Shown: one piece after another, positions 1-8,008 of the stretch
Numbering within the stretch: the first letter of the stretch is position 1
Layout: every line of letters starts with the position of its first letter
Source of the DNA: Rhodococcoides kyotonense
GTDB taxonomy: Bacteria > Actinomycetota > Actinomycetes > Mycobacteriales > Mycobacteriaceae
Direction: 5' to 3'
DNA: 64,000 nt
Assembly (NCBI RefSeq): GCF_001645385.1
Contig: NZ_LVHI01000014.1
Location: 30,244-94,243 of the forward strand
Made by a program: the position numbers and the translations under genes
Notes under the pieces: generated by a model
What the model was told of the DNA's origin: nothing
Seen by the model: the letters and a program-made list of their open reading frames with translations, nothing else
Database searches by the model: none

Positions 1-744
1 GACGTTCGGCGCGCGCGCCACCAGTCGCACCACGTGTGGATGTGCAGGCGCCAGTTCCGCGGCATCCTCGACGCAGACGATGCGCTCGGTGGGTGCTACC
101 TCGCCGAGGAGGGCCGCGAGCATCGTCGTCTTTCCTGCACCTGTGCCCCCGACGACGAGGAACGCCAGACGCGCGGCGATCATGCGTCGCAACAGCACCA
201 GCGCATCGGACGTGATCGCTCCGCGTGCCGCCAACGCGTCCAGACCCTGCGTCGTCGGACGCAACACGCGCAGCGACAAGCATGTGCCTCCCCGGGCGAT
301 CGGCGCGAGAACGGCGTGCAGACGAACACCGAACGTCCCGTCGCCCACTCCGGGCAACTGGCCGTCGACCCACGGCTGCGCGTCGTCCAATCGACGCCCC
401 GCCGACAGGGCCAAACGCTGCGCGAGGCGCCGGACGGCAGCGTCGTCCGCGAATCGAACTGCACTGCGCTCCAAACCTTCTCCTCGATCCACCCACACCT
501 CGTGCGGTGATGTGACCAGTACGTCCGCGACACGAGGATCGACCAGCAGCGTTTCGAGCGGACCCGCGCCGGTCAGTTCGGTCTGAAGCACCCGGAGAGC
601 GTCGAGAAGATCGGTGTCTCCGATGACCCCGCCCGCTTCGATGCGCACCGCACTCGCGACGAGCGCAGGAGTGGGATCCTCCGCCGAACTCGCCAATCGC
701 TCACGGACGCGATCGAGCAGTTCGGCAGTGACGACGGTCGTCAT
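1..744 (-). CDS. tadA: TadA/CpaF-type secretion ATPase, partial (3' end beyond left edge)
   Basis: Secretion NTPase of the CpaF/TadA (VirB11-like) family, which powers assembly of Flp/tight-adherence pili at the membrane. From the ATG at 744 there are 248 codons; Walker B and the C-terminus lie outside the window. Visible are the N-terminal domain with the family-typical VWVDRGEGLER segment and a Walker A motif GGTGAGKTT at residues 199-207. The start overlaps the stop of the upstream ssd gene in an ATGA arrangement, so the two are translationally coupled. This matches the Rv3660c-Rv3659c order in M. tuberculosis. The rest of a tad cluster would be expected just left of the window. Confidence 0.9.
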   Translation of the reverse strand, partial: MTTVVTAELLDRVRERLASSAEDPTPALVASAVRIEAGGVIGDTDLLDALRVLQTELTGAGPLETLLVDPRVADVLVTSPHEVWVDRGEGLERSAVRFADDAAVRRLAQRLALSAGRRLDDAQPWVDGQLPGVGDGTFGVRLHAVLAPIARGGTCLSLRVLRPTTQGLDALAARGAITSDALVLLRRMIAARLAFLVVGGTGAGKTTMLAALLGEVAPTERIVCVEDAAELAPAHPHVVRLVARAPNV

Positions 745-1844
745 GCTGCCCACCGGCCACGTCGAGGCCGCCGGCCGAATGTCGCAAGGATGTCCTCGGC
801 AGCCACGCGCAACGCCGATCGCCGTCCGAGTACGATGCCTCCACGCTCGACACGCTGGGCCAGGCCTGCGTCGGGCCGCATCGTCGCCAGCAACGGCAGC
901 CCGAGGTTGTCGGCCACATCCACGCCGCGGATGCCACCCGGCGACGGGCCGCGCACGACGAGGCCGACGTTCGTGTTGCGCGAGGTCACGTACGCCGCGA
1001 CCGTCTGGGCGCTCGCGACAGCGCCGATGTCGGCCGTCACCACGAGAACTACCAGGTCGGCCGCGTCGAGAAGCGCGTCGCTGTGCACTCCTGGATGTCG
1101 AGGAACGTCGCACACGACGAGATCGCCTGCCGTCCGACCCGCGTCGACGACGGCTTCGCACGCACGCGCGTCGATGTGGTCCGTCGCGTGACCGGCCGCC
1201 AACACCGACAGCCCGTTCACCGACGGGAGCGCACCGTGCAAGGCCTCCGCCGTGACGCGCCCGCCCTCGACGGCGAGCCCCGGCCACCGCAGTCCCTGCA
1301 TGTCCTCCCAGCCGAGCAGCAGATCGAGACCACCGCCGAAGGCGTCGCCGTCGACGAGCAGCGTTCGTGTGCCGTGCGCCGCGGAGGTCGACGCGAGAGC
1401 CGCAGCGAGCGTCGACGCACCGGCTCCTCCGCGGCCACCGATCACGGCGATGGCACCGCCGTCCCCGTCGCGATCACGTGCGTGTGCGGTGAGGACACGT
1501 ATCAGAGCGTGTTCGTCGTTCGGGAGGCCGAACACGCTGGTCGCACCGACCGATGTTGCGGCGCGCCAGTGTTCGACGTCGGGCTCTCCCCGGGACAGGA
1601 CGACGACGCCGTCACGCCGCGGGAGCCGGCCCGAGAGCACCTCGGCCGTGTGCGCCGGGTCGAGCAACACGACGTGCGCCCGGTCCCAGTCGAGGCGCCC
1701 AGGAGGGGTCGGCCCCTCCGTCGAATCGTGCTCGTGGACAGTGCACTCCGCGGCCGCGGCGACACGAAGCGCATCCGCTCGCAGGACTGCGTCCGCGGTC
1801 AGCAGCAGGACCACCCGCGGACGCACAGTCGGTTCTTGTTCCAT
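741..1844 (-). CDS. ssd: Septum-site determining protein Ssd (MinD/CpaE-like)
   Basis: 367-residue protein of the actinobacterial Ssd family (Rv3660c), a MinD/CpaE relative linked to septum placement or to positioning of the tad pilus. An N-terminal receiver-like region is followed by a P-loop-like ATPase domain starting with IGGRGGAGAST at residues 135-145. Compared with the deviant Walker motif KGGVGKTT, the first lysine is R138 and the catalytic-type lysine is A143. Classical nucleotide hydrolysis is therefore doubtful. The DGDAFGGGLDLLLG and VVCDVPR segments follow in the expected order. The start is the ATG at 1844; no clear Shine-Dalgarno sequence is visible. The stop overlaps the tadA start. 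Confidence 0.88.
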   Translation of the reverse strand: MEQEPTVRPRVVLLLTADAVLRADALRVAAAAECTVHEHDSTEGPTPPGRLDWDRAHVVLLDPAHTAEVLSGRLPRRDGVVVLSRGEPDVEHWRAATSVGATSVFGLPNDEHALIRVLTAHARDRDGDGGAIAVIGGRGGAGASTLAAALASTSAAHGTRTLLVDGDAFGGGLDLLLGWEDMQGLRWPGLAVEGGRVTAEALHGALPSVNGLSVLAAGHATDHIDARACEAVVDAGRTAGDLVVCDVPRHPGVHSDALLDAADLVVLVVTADIGAVASAQTVAAYVTSRNTNVGLVVRGPSPGGIRGVDVADNLGLPLLATMRPDAGLAQRVERGGIVLGRRSALRVAAEDILATFGRRPRRGRWAA

Positions 1845-2039
1845 GAGCGAAGAGACTGCGTGATCTGCGGGCCGTCGCCAAGACTCTTTCCGAGATTGTG
1901 GATGAATTCGGGGGCTGTGGATGAATTACTGGACGGTGGTACCACTACCGGCACGAGCGCACTACCGACTGGTAAGTCCGGTTACCGCACAACAGAATCC
2001 GCACACCAGGACGAGATGACTGGGCGACACAGGGCCCGA

Positions 2040-2125
2040 AACAGAGGACGACCCTCGCCAGGGGGGGAGGAGGCGAGGGTCGTCGTCTAGTTCAGCCCCG
2101 GGGGGTCGGGCTGAACTCGTCCGAA
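2040..2125 (-). ncRNA. 6C RNA (B11-like small RNA)
   Basis: On the minus strand two stable hairpins lie in tandem, each with a run of C in its loop, the defining feature of actinobacterial 6C RNA. The first has 10-bp arms (2108-2117 with 2089-2098) and six C in the loop. The second has 13-bp arms (2072-2084 with 2047-2059) and seven C in the loop. The location between ssd and the HAD gene is that of B11/6C RNA between Rv3660c and Rv3661 in M. tuberculosis, also on the minus strand. A possible promoter just upstream has TAGTAT preceded, 19 bases earlier, by TTGCAA. Exact RNA ends are not determined; the coordinates cover the two hairpins plus margins. Confidence 0.85.
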
Positions 2126-2251
2126 CCGAATCGGACTGCATCAATACTACACCCGGCCAAGGCGCTGTTTGCAAGTTCAAGTTTCATGTTTTCCACCGGT
2201 AGTTTCGCTCGAGACATCGGCGAGACACGTCAGCCCTCTATTGTGAGGACC

Positions 2252-3085
2252 GTGACCACCAGCGCCGGCGCCGACGACGCCGAATCACCTCGCCCTGCCG
2301 GAAGAATTGCCGCATTCTTCGACTTGGACAAGACAATTATCGCCAAGTCGAGCACGCTTGCATTCAGCAAGCCGTTCTTCGATCAAGGTCTCATCAACCG
2401 ACGTGCAGTACTGAAGAGTAGCTACGCGCAGTTTCTGTTCCTCCTCTCCGGAGCAGATCACGATCAGATGGAACGGATGCGCGCTCATATCGCCGCCATG
2501 AGCGCCGGCTGGGACGTCGAGCAGATCAGGTCCATCGTCGCGGAAACGTTGCACGACATAGTCGATCCGCTGGTGTTCGCCGAGGCGACCGAACTCATCG
2601 CCGATCACAAACTGCGGGGCCACGACGTCGTCGTGGTGTCCGCGTCCGGGGAGGAGATCGTCGCCCCGATCGCGGAGATGCTGGGAGCGGACATCAGCAC
2701 CGCGACGCGCATGGAAGTCGTCGATGGCCGATACAACGGGACGGTCGAGTTCTACTGCTACGGCGAAGGCAAGGTCGAAGCGATGAAGGAACTCGCCGCG
2801 GCCCGAAACTACGATTTGGCACAATGTTTCGCCTATTCGGACTCGATGACGGATCTACCGATGCTGCACGCCGTCGGACATCCGACTGCGGTCAACCCGG
2901 ATCGCGCTCTGCGCAAGGAAGCGGCGACACAGGGCTGGCCCATCCTCACTTTCTCGAATCCCGTATCCTTGCGCGCCCGGATTCAGGCACCGTCGGGCAC
3001 GGCCGTTGCGGCAAGTGCCGCAGTGGGTTTCGGTGCTGTGATAGCCGGTGCGGTCACCTACGGATTGCTCCGAAGAAAAGGCTGA
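2252..3085 (+). CDS. HAD-superfamily phosphatase (SerB-like) with C-terminal membrane anchor
   Basis: 277-residue HAD-IB phosphatase corresponding to Rv3661. The catalytic motif FFDLDKT supplies the nucleophile D24 and acid/base D26. Later come the SASGEEIV motif II and the YSDSMTDLPML motif IV for magnesium. The last 30 or so residues form one hydrophobic segment followed by RRKG, suggesting a C-terminal membrane anchor. The GTG at 2252 is chosen as start because TATTGT lies exactly 7 bases upstream, a leaderless-type -10 box; an in-frame ATG at 2186 would add 22 residues lacking family similarity. It diverges from ssd and the 6C RNA. The substrate is unknown; phosphoserine or another small phosphate ester is possible. 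Confidence 0.85.
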   Translation: MTTSAGADDAESPRPAGRIAAFFDLDKTIIAKSSTLAFSKPFFDQGLINRRAVLKSSYAQFLFLLSGADHDQMERMRAHIAAMSAGWDVEQIRSIVAETLHDIVDPLVFAEATELIADHKLRGHDVVVVSASGEEIVAPIAEMLGADISTATRMEVVDGRYNGTVEFYCYGEGKVEAMKELAAARNYDLAQCFAYSDSMTDLPMLHAVGHPTAVNPDRALRKEAATQGWPILTFSNPVSLRARIQAPSGTAVAASAAVGFGAVIAGAVTYGLLRRKG

Positions 3086-3398
3086 CAACCCCTTGATGTG
3101 AGCCGCACCACAGGGTAGAAAAGAAGCACGGAGAAACGGAAGGCCAAGATCGATCCGGAAGAGAAGGTTCGCTCTCCCGACCCGGACTCCCAGCACGGAC
3201 ATCAGGTACCCACGCGGAGCGCGCCGCTGACATGGCAGAAGCGCTGTGGGCCTGCGAGATTCGGTAGGCGGCAGCAAGAACCCTGCACCGGTTGCAGGGA
3301 TGACCTCCCTCCTCACCGAACCGGCGCCGAGGCCTCGCGATCCCAGATCGCCACAGCCCACCTATGCACGCTTGGTAACCGGATAGTCCGTGCTGACG
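3086..3398. other. Intergenic stretch with a start-less open frame
   Basis: No recognised gene. The plus frame from 3119 to the TGA at 3443-3445 stays open for 108 codons and would encode a basic peptide with Cys residues (WQKRCGPARFG, then CTGCRDD). It has no ATG, GTG or TTG start and is preceded by an in-frame TAG at 3116-3118. It may be a gene remnant or chance. RNase P RNA was considered, but its conserved core is not visible. Confidence 0.35.
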
Positions 3399-3435
3399 GG
3401 CGGCGACGCCGACTTTCACAGTCGGCATCGCCGCC
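3399..3435. terminator. Bidirectional hairpin terminator between HAD and Fic-like genes
   Basis: Arms of 16 bases (3399-3414 and 3420-3435) pair with one mismatch around a 5-base loop, then TTT on the plus strand. It lies 32 bases beyond the Fic-like stop on the minus strand and would also stop transcription from the HAD side. Confidence 0.65.
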
Positions 3436-3466
3436 TTTCACGTGAGCGGGTGGGCGCGGGACGAGA

Positions 3467-4216
3467 TCAGCTCGCCGACGCGTCGGCGATCGACGTCGCT
3501 TCCGCAGCTCCGGCTTCGAGTGCGCCGCAGCACAACATGATCCAACTTCCGACGCCCGTCGCGGTGCCTGCCGAGAAACCGACTGCCCCGTCGCGGTACG
3601 CCTGGGATCGACGCATCCAGCTGACCTCGGGGACACCGAGATTGTGCGGATCGAGTCCAGACGCCGTCGCGACCAACCGCGACGCTGCACGGGCCACGAT
3701 GCCGTCGGCTGTGCCGAAAGGCTTCAGCGTCAACAACTCCCCGTGCACGATCGCCGCGATGACGGGTGCGGGTGCGGACGTTCCGCCGGTGACCAGCTGG
3801 GCGAGGAGGTCGAGTCGTTCACCGATGCTGTCGCCTTCACGCGGCCGACCCAGCAGGGAGTCGTCGGTGACGAGATCGGCAGCCGCGAGTAGATGAAGTC
3901 GGGCGAGTGCCTGCAGCGGTGCTCGCTTCCACACCGCCAGCATGTTCTGCAACGCGTCGCCGTCGAGTGCCGACGCCACACGCAGCGAGCCGGCGAGGAC
4001 GGGGTCGCCTTCCTCCCCTTCACGTGGGAAGTCCATGGAACCGCCCTCGAGCGCGGACGACGACCGCGCGGCGCGGACCGCGGCTTCTGCGGCGGTCGCA
4101 GGCCATCCGCGTCGATTCGTCTTGTGCCGATGCACGGCGCCCAGCGCGTCGCGGGCACGCTCGGCCGCGTCGGCGATGCCGGGGAGTTCCAGAAGCGGGG
4201 CCAGGGGGTCCGTCAC
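3467..4216 (-). CDS. Degenerate Fic-domain protein (Rv3662c-like)
   Basis: 249-residue protein with a recognisable but decayed Fic fold. Where active Fic enzymes carry HPFxDGNGRxxR, this protein has KPFGTADGIVAR starting at residue 165: the catalytic His is Lys and the phosphate-binding GNGR residues are lost. The flanking context (IVHGELLTLKPF) still aligns with Fic proteins. The inhibitory-helix motif [S/T]xxxE[G/N] is preserved near the N-terminus as S53-E57-G58 (SSALEG). AMP transfer is therefore unlikely and a binding or regulatory role is inferred. The GTG at 4216 is favoured because TAGCGT sits 8 bases upstream; a longer frame to 4282 would run through the repeat that follows dppD. Confidence 0.75.
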   Translation of the reverse strand: MTDPLAPLLELPGIADAAERARDALGAVHRHKTNRRGWPATAAEAAVRAARSSSALEGGSMDFPREGEEGDPVLAGSLRVASALDGDALQNMLAVWKRAPLQALARLHLLAAADLVTDDSLLGRPREGDSIGERLDLLAQLVTGGTSAPAPVIAAIVHGELLTLKPFGTADGIVARAASRLVATASGLDPHNLGVPEVSWMRRSQAYRDGAVGFSAGTATGVGSWIMLCCGALEAGAAEATSIADASAS

Positions 4217-4233
4217 GACACACGACGCTACCT

Positions 4234-4271
4234 GGGCAGGAGCGGAGCCCGCGGAGTGACCCGCAGGCTCC
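4234..4271. repeat. Dispersed intergenic repeat, copy A (GGAGCGRAGCCYGCGGAG core)
   Basis: The 38 bases between the dppD stop and the Fic-like promoter closely resemble 43500-43538, the enlarged loop of a palindromic repeat upstream of the polyketide synthase. Shared blocks are AGGAGCG, AGCC, GCGGAG and GACC, in the same order and spacing. The ends GGAGC and GCTCC can pair, so it may also help terminate dpp transcription. Confidence 0.5.
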
Positions 4272-4278
4272 GTCCGTC

Positions 4279-6003
4279 TCACGCCCCGAGGGGAATGGAT
4301 CCGCCTGGGATGGCAGCGAGTAGACGCTGCGTGTATTCCTGCTTCGGGTTGTCGAAGACCTCGTCGGTCTTGGCCGCCTCGACGATCTCACCCGACCGCA
4401 TGACGAGGACGTCGTCGGCGATCTGGCGTACGACGGCCAGGTCGTGGGTGATGAAGAGGTACGTCAGCCCCAACTCGGACTGCAGGTCGTTGAGCAGTTC
4501 CAGGATCTGGGCCTGCACCAGCACGTCGAGTGCGGATACCGCCTCGTCGCACACGACCATCTCCGGCTGGAGAGCCAACGCACGCGCGATTGCGACACGT
4601 TGACGCTGACCACCGGACAGCTCGTTCGGGAACCGCCGCATCACCGATGCGGGCAGCGAGACCTTGTCGAGCAGATCCCGTACGCGCGCTTCGCGTTCCT
4701 TCTTGGTTCCGACCCGGTGGGTACGAAGCGGTTCTTCGATGGTCCGGTAGATCGAGTACATCGGATCGAGCGACCCGTACGGGTTCTGGAAGATCGGCTG
4801 CACGCGGCGACGGAAGGCGAAGGCCTCCTTGTTGCCGAGGCCTGCGACGTCGCGGCCGTCGAACTTCACGGAGCCCTCGGTCGGTTCGAGCAGGCCCAGA
4901 ACCATCTGTGCGACAGTCGATTTGCCCGATCCGGACTCGCCGACGATGGCCGTCGTCGTGCCGCGCTGGACCGTGAACGACACATCCTTGACGGCTGTGA
5001 ACAGCGACGACTTGAACGGACTGCCACCACGTAGCTTGAACTGCTTGGTCAGCTTGTCGACGACGAGGACCGTGCTCTTCTCCGGCTCGAACGCAGTTCC
5101 CGCTGCCGTCTCCTCGGCGGCGACCTCCTCGGCCACCTCCTTGGCGTGCTCGACGATGTCCTTGCGGGCGACCGACGACGTCAGCCGCTGCGACGCCAGG
5201 GACGGCGCCGCGGAGACCAGCTTCTTCGTGTACGGGTGCTGCGGATTCTGCAGGATCTCCAGTGCCGGACCGGATTCCACGATCCGCCCCTTGCTCATCA
5301 CGACGAGGTGCTCGGCGCGCTCGGCCGCGAGGCCGAGATCGTGCGTGATGAGCAGCACGGCGGTGCCGAGGTCCTTGGTCAAGCCCTCGAGGTGATCGAG
5401 GATCTGCCGTTGGACCGTCACATCGAGTGCGGACGTCGGCTCGTCGGCGATCAACAGTTTCGGACGCGCCGACAAGCCGATCGCGATGAGCGCACGCTGA
5501 CGCATACCTCCGGAGAACTCGTGCGGGTACTGGTTGACGCGCTTCTCCGACTCGGAGAGGCCCGCCTCGTCCAGCAGTTCGATCGCCCGCGCCTTCGCCG
5601 CCTTGCCCTTCGCGATGTTGTTGGCGGCCAACGCCTCCTCGATCTGGAAACCGATCTTCCACACCGGGTTGAGGTTGGACATCGGATCCTGCGGGACGAG
5701 ACCGATCTGGCTTCCACGGACCTCGACGAAGTCTTTCTCCTTCGCCTGAGCGAGATCCTTCCCGTCGAACCAGATCTCGCCTGCCGTCACCTTTCCGGTA
5801 CCGGGCAGCAAGTTGATGATGGAGTGCGCCGTCGTCGACTTGCCCGACCCGGACTCGCCGACGATCGCGACCGTCTGCCCCGGGTACACCGTCAGGCTGA
5901 CGCCCCGAACTGCCGGCACCGGGCCGGAATTCGACTGGAACGACACCTCGAGATTCTTGATGTCCAGCAGCGGCTGCTCGATGTTCTCGGTTTCGATGCT
6001 CAT
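4279..6003 (-). CDS. dppD: Dipeptide-type ABC transporter, fused double ATPase subunit
   Basis: 574-residue protein with two complete ABC ATPase domains, equivalent to fused DppD and DppF (Rv3663c). Walker A GESGSGKST occurs at residues 49-57 and again near 353-361. The signatures FSGGMRQRA and LSGGQRQRV and the Walker B segments LLIADEPTSALD and MVVCDEAVSALD are all intact. A charged Ala/Glu-rich linker (about 270-310) joins the halves. It drives uptake of oligopeptides or related ligands through DppB/DppC. Its ATG overlaps the dppC stop by 4 bases (ATGA), so it is translated as part of the dpp operon. A dispersed repeat follows the stop. Confidence 0.95.
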   Translation of the reverse strand: MSIETENIEQPLLDIKNLEVSFQSNSGPVPAVRGVSLTVYPGQTVAIVGESGSGKSTTAHSIINLLPGTGKVTAGEIWFDGKDLAQAKEKDFVEVRGSQIGLVPQDPMSNLNPVWKIGFQIEEALAANNIAKGKAAKARAIELLDEAGLSESEKRVNQYPHEFSGGMRQRALIAIGLSARPKLLIADEPTSALDVTVQRQILDHLEGLTKDLGTAVLLITHDLGLAAERAEHLVVMSKGRIVESGPALEILQNPQHPYTKKLVSAAPSLASQRLTSSVARKDIVEHAKEVAEEVAAEETAAGTAFEPEKSTVLVVDKLTKQFKLRGGSPFKSSLFTAVKDVSFTVQRGTTTAIVGESGSGKSTVAQMVLGLLEPTEGSVKFDGRDVAGLGNKEAFAFRRRVQPIFQNPYGSLDPMYSIYRTIEEPLRTHRVGTKKEREARVRDLLDKVSLPASVMRRFPNELSGGQRQRVAIARALALQPEMVVCDEAVSALDVLVQAQILELLNDLQSELGLTYLFITHDLAVVRQIADDVLVMRSGEIVEAAKTDEVFDNPKQEYTQRLLAAIPGGSIPLGA

Positions 6004-6962
6004 CGCTTACGTGCCTTCGGGTCGAGAGCGTCGCGCAAGGCGTCGCCCATCATGATGAATCCCAGCACCGTGATCGCCAGTGCGGCAGCGGGATAGAACA
6101 GAATGGTCGATCCCTGACGGAGGGTCACCTGCGCGGCACTGATGTCACCGCCCCAGGACACCTCGGTCGGAGGGAGGCCGATACCGAGGAACGACAGCGT
6201 CGCCTCGGCGACGATGAACGTACCGAGCGAGATCGTCGTGATGACGATGATCGGCGCCATCGAATTCGGCAGCACGTGCCGAATCAGCGTGCGCACCTTC
6301 GATACTCCGAGAGCGCGCGACGCCATCACGTAGTCGTTGTTCTTCGCTGCGAGGACGGCACCTCGGGTGATACGGGCCATCTGCGGCCAACCGAACAGCG
6401 CGAGGACCAGAATCACCGTCCAGATGGTGCGGTCGGTGAACAGCTGCATCAGCACGATGGCCGCGAGGATCAGCGGCACACCGAAGAAGATGTCCGTCAG
6501 ACGCGACAGCAGCGAATCGGCCCAGCCGCCGTAGAACCCTGCGAACGAACCGAACAGGACGCCGATGACGAGCACGAGGAACGTCACGCCGACGCCGGTG
6601 AGCACCGACGCGCGGGCGCCGAAGATGGTGCGGGCGTAGATGTCACAGCCCTGGCGGTCGAATCCGAAGATGTGCCCGGACTGCGGTCCCTGCATGCTGA
6701 AGTCGAGATTGCAGTAGCGCGGGTCCGTGCTGGTGAACAGACTCGGGAACGCGGCGACGACGATCACCGCGAGAATGATGACCGCCGACACGATGAAGAT
6801 CGGGCGCTTGCGCAGACTGCGCCACGCGTCGCGCCAGATGCTCGACGGCGTCTCGTCGATGCTGACGGCATCGGTCTGGCTGACGTCGACGACGTCGTCC
6901 TTCTCGACGAAACGTGCTTGGCGGACTGCGCGTCCCGCCTGCGGTGTAGTTGACTCAGGCAT
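6000..6962 (-). CDS. dppC: Dipeptide-type ABC transporter permease DppC
   Basis: 320-residue inner-membrane permease (Rv3664c). It has a soluble N-terminal tail of about 60 residues, a first hydrophobic helix (IFIVSAVIILAVIVVAAF), an extracytoplasmic stretch containing YCNLDFSMQGP, and the binding-protein-dependent transport core with the EAA-type loop ASRALGVSKVRTLIRHVLPN. The ATG at 6962 is chosen over an upstream in-frame TTG because an AAGGAT ribosome site precedes it. It then overlaps the dppB stop by 8 bases. It pairs with DppB to form the channel energised by DppD. Confidence 0.93.
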   Translation of the reverse strand: MPESTTPQAGRAVRQARFVEKDDVVDVSQTDAVSIDETPSSIWRDAWRSLRKRPIFIVSAVIILAVIVVAAFPSLFTSTDPRYCNLDFSMQGPQSGHIFGFDRQGCDIYARTIFGARASVLTGVGVTFLVLVIGVLFGSFAGFYGGWADSLLSRLTDIFFGVPLILAAIVLMQLFTDRTIWTVILVLALFGWPQMARITRGAVLAAKNNDYVMASRALGVSKVRTLIRHVLPNSMAPIIVITTISLGTFIVAEATLSFLGIGLPPTEVSWGGDISAAQVTLRQGSTILFYPAAALAITVLGFIMMGDALRDALDPKARKR

Positions 6963-7881
6963 AGCGGATCCTTGGGTCGAGCGCTGCATAGAGGAGATCG
7001 ACGACGAGGTTCGCGAGGAGATACACGACGATCAGAACGGTCACGAACGAGACCACCGTCGGCGCTTCGCCCCGGATGACGGCCTGATAGATCGTGCCGC
7101 CGACACCGTTGATGTTGAAGATTCCCTCGGTGATGATCGCGCCGCCCATCAATGCGGCGAGGTCGGCGCCGAGGAACGTGACGACCGGGATCAGCGAGTT
7201 GCGGAGCACGTGCACGTTGACGACGCGGCTGCGCGACAAGCCTTTTGCCGTCGACGTGCGGACGAAGTCGGCGTTCAGGTTCTCGGCCACCGATGTGCGC
7301 GTCAGACGCACCACGTAGGCGAACGACACCGCGCCGAGCACGAAGGCGGGTAGCAACAGGTTCTTGAAACTCGTGTTGCCACCGACGGTGGGCGGGACGA
7401 TGCCCCATTTGATGCCGATGAAGAACTGCGCGAGGAAGCCGATGACGAAGATCGGCACGGCGATGATGACGAGGCTGACGACGAGGACCGTCGAGTCGAA
7501 CAACTTGCCCTTGCGCAGGCCTGCGATCAGACCGAAGCCGACGCCGAACACACCCTCGATGACGAGAGCCATCGCCGCGAGCTTGGCGGTGATCGGAAAT
7601 GCTTGCACGAGAACTTCACTGACCGGGCGGCCCGAGAACGACATTCCGAAGTCGAACGTGAAAATGCCCTTCAGATACAGCAGATACTGCACGATGAACG
7701 GCTGGTCGAGGTTGTAGCGGGCACGAAGCTGGTCGGCGACGGCCGGGCTGATGGCTTTGTCTCCCGCGAGCGCTGCAATGGGGTCGCCGGGAAGCAGAAA
7801 GACCATGGCATAGATCAGAAATGTTGCCCCGATGAAGACGGGGATCATCTGAAGTAATCGGCGTCCGATGTACCAAAGCAT
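6955..7881 (-). CDS. dppB: Dipeptide-type ABC transporter permease DppB
   Basis: 308-residue permease (Rv3665c) beginning MLWYIGRRLLQMIPVF, the typical DppB/OppB N-terminus. It has six predicted membrane segments and the cytoplasmic loop TSTAKGLSRSRVVNVHVLRN that contacts the ATPase. A near-perfect Shine-Dalgarno sequence (AAGGAGGTGATC) precedes the ATG at 7881. It lies downstream of dppA, separated by a 127-base gap containing a strong hairpin, a common arrangement that keeps binding-protein mRNA more abundant than permease mRNA. Confidence 0.94.
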   Translation of the reverse strand: MLWYIGRRLLQMIPVFIGATFLIYAMVFLLPGDPIAALAGDKAISPAVADQLRARYNLDQPFIVQYLLYLKGIFTFDFGMSFSGRPVSEVLVQAFPITAKLAAMALVIEGVFGVGFGLIAGLRKGKLFDSTVLVVSLVIIAVPIFVIGFLAQFFIGIKWGIVPPTVGGNTSFKNLLLPAFVLGAVSFAYVVRLTRTSVAENLNADFVRTSTAKGLSRSRVVNVHVLRNSLIPVVTFLGADLAALMGGAIITEGIFNINGVGGTIYQAVIRGEAPTVVSFVTVLIVVYLLANLVVDLLYAALDPRIRYA

Positions 7882-7944
7882 CGGATCACCTCCTTCGAGA
7901 AAAGGCGGACGTCACCGAGACGACGTGAATTCGGGGGAAGCACA

Positions 7945-7982
7945 CGAGCAGGGCGGTAGGTGAAGACCTACCGCCCTGCTCG
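7945..7982 (-). terminator. Intercistronic hairpin between dppA and dppB
   Basis: A perfect 17-bp stem (7945-7961 with 7966-7982) closed by a 4-base loop lies 26 bases past the dppA stop and 63 bases before dppB. No T tract follows on the minus strand. It probably acts as a partial terminator or an mRNA 3'-end stabiliser. Confidence 0.7.
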
Positions 7983-8008
7983 GTCTCATGAGGATGAAGC
8001 TACTTCGA

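Noticed and set aside
3086..3398. RNase P RNA or tmRNA in the gap after the HAD gene
   Set aside because: The conserved core segments of these RNAs are not present.
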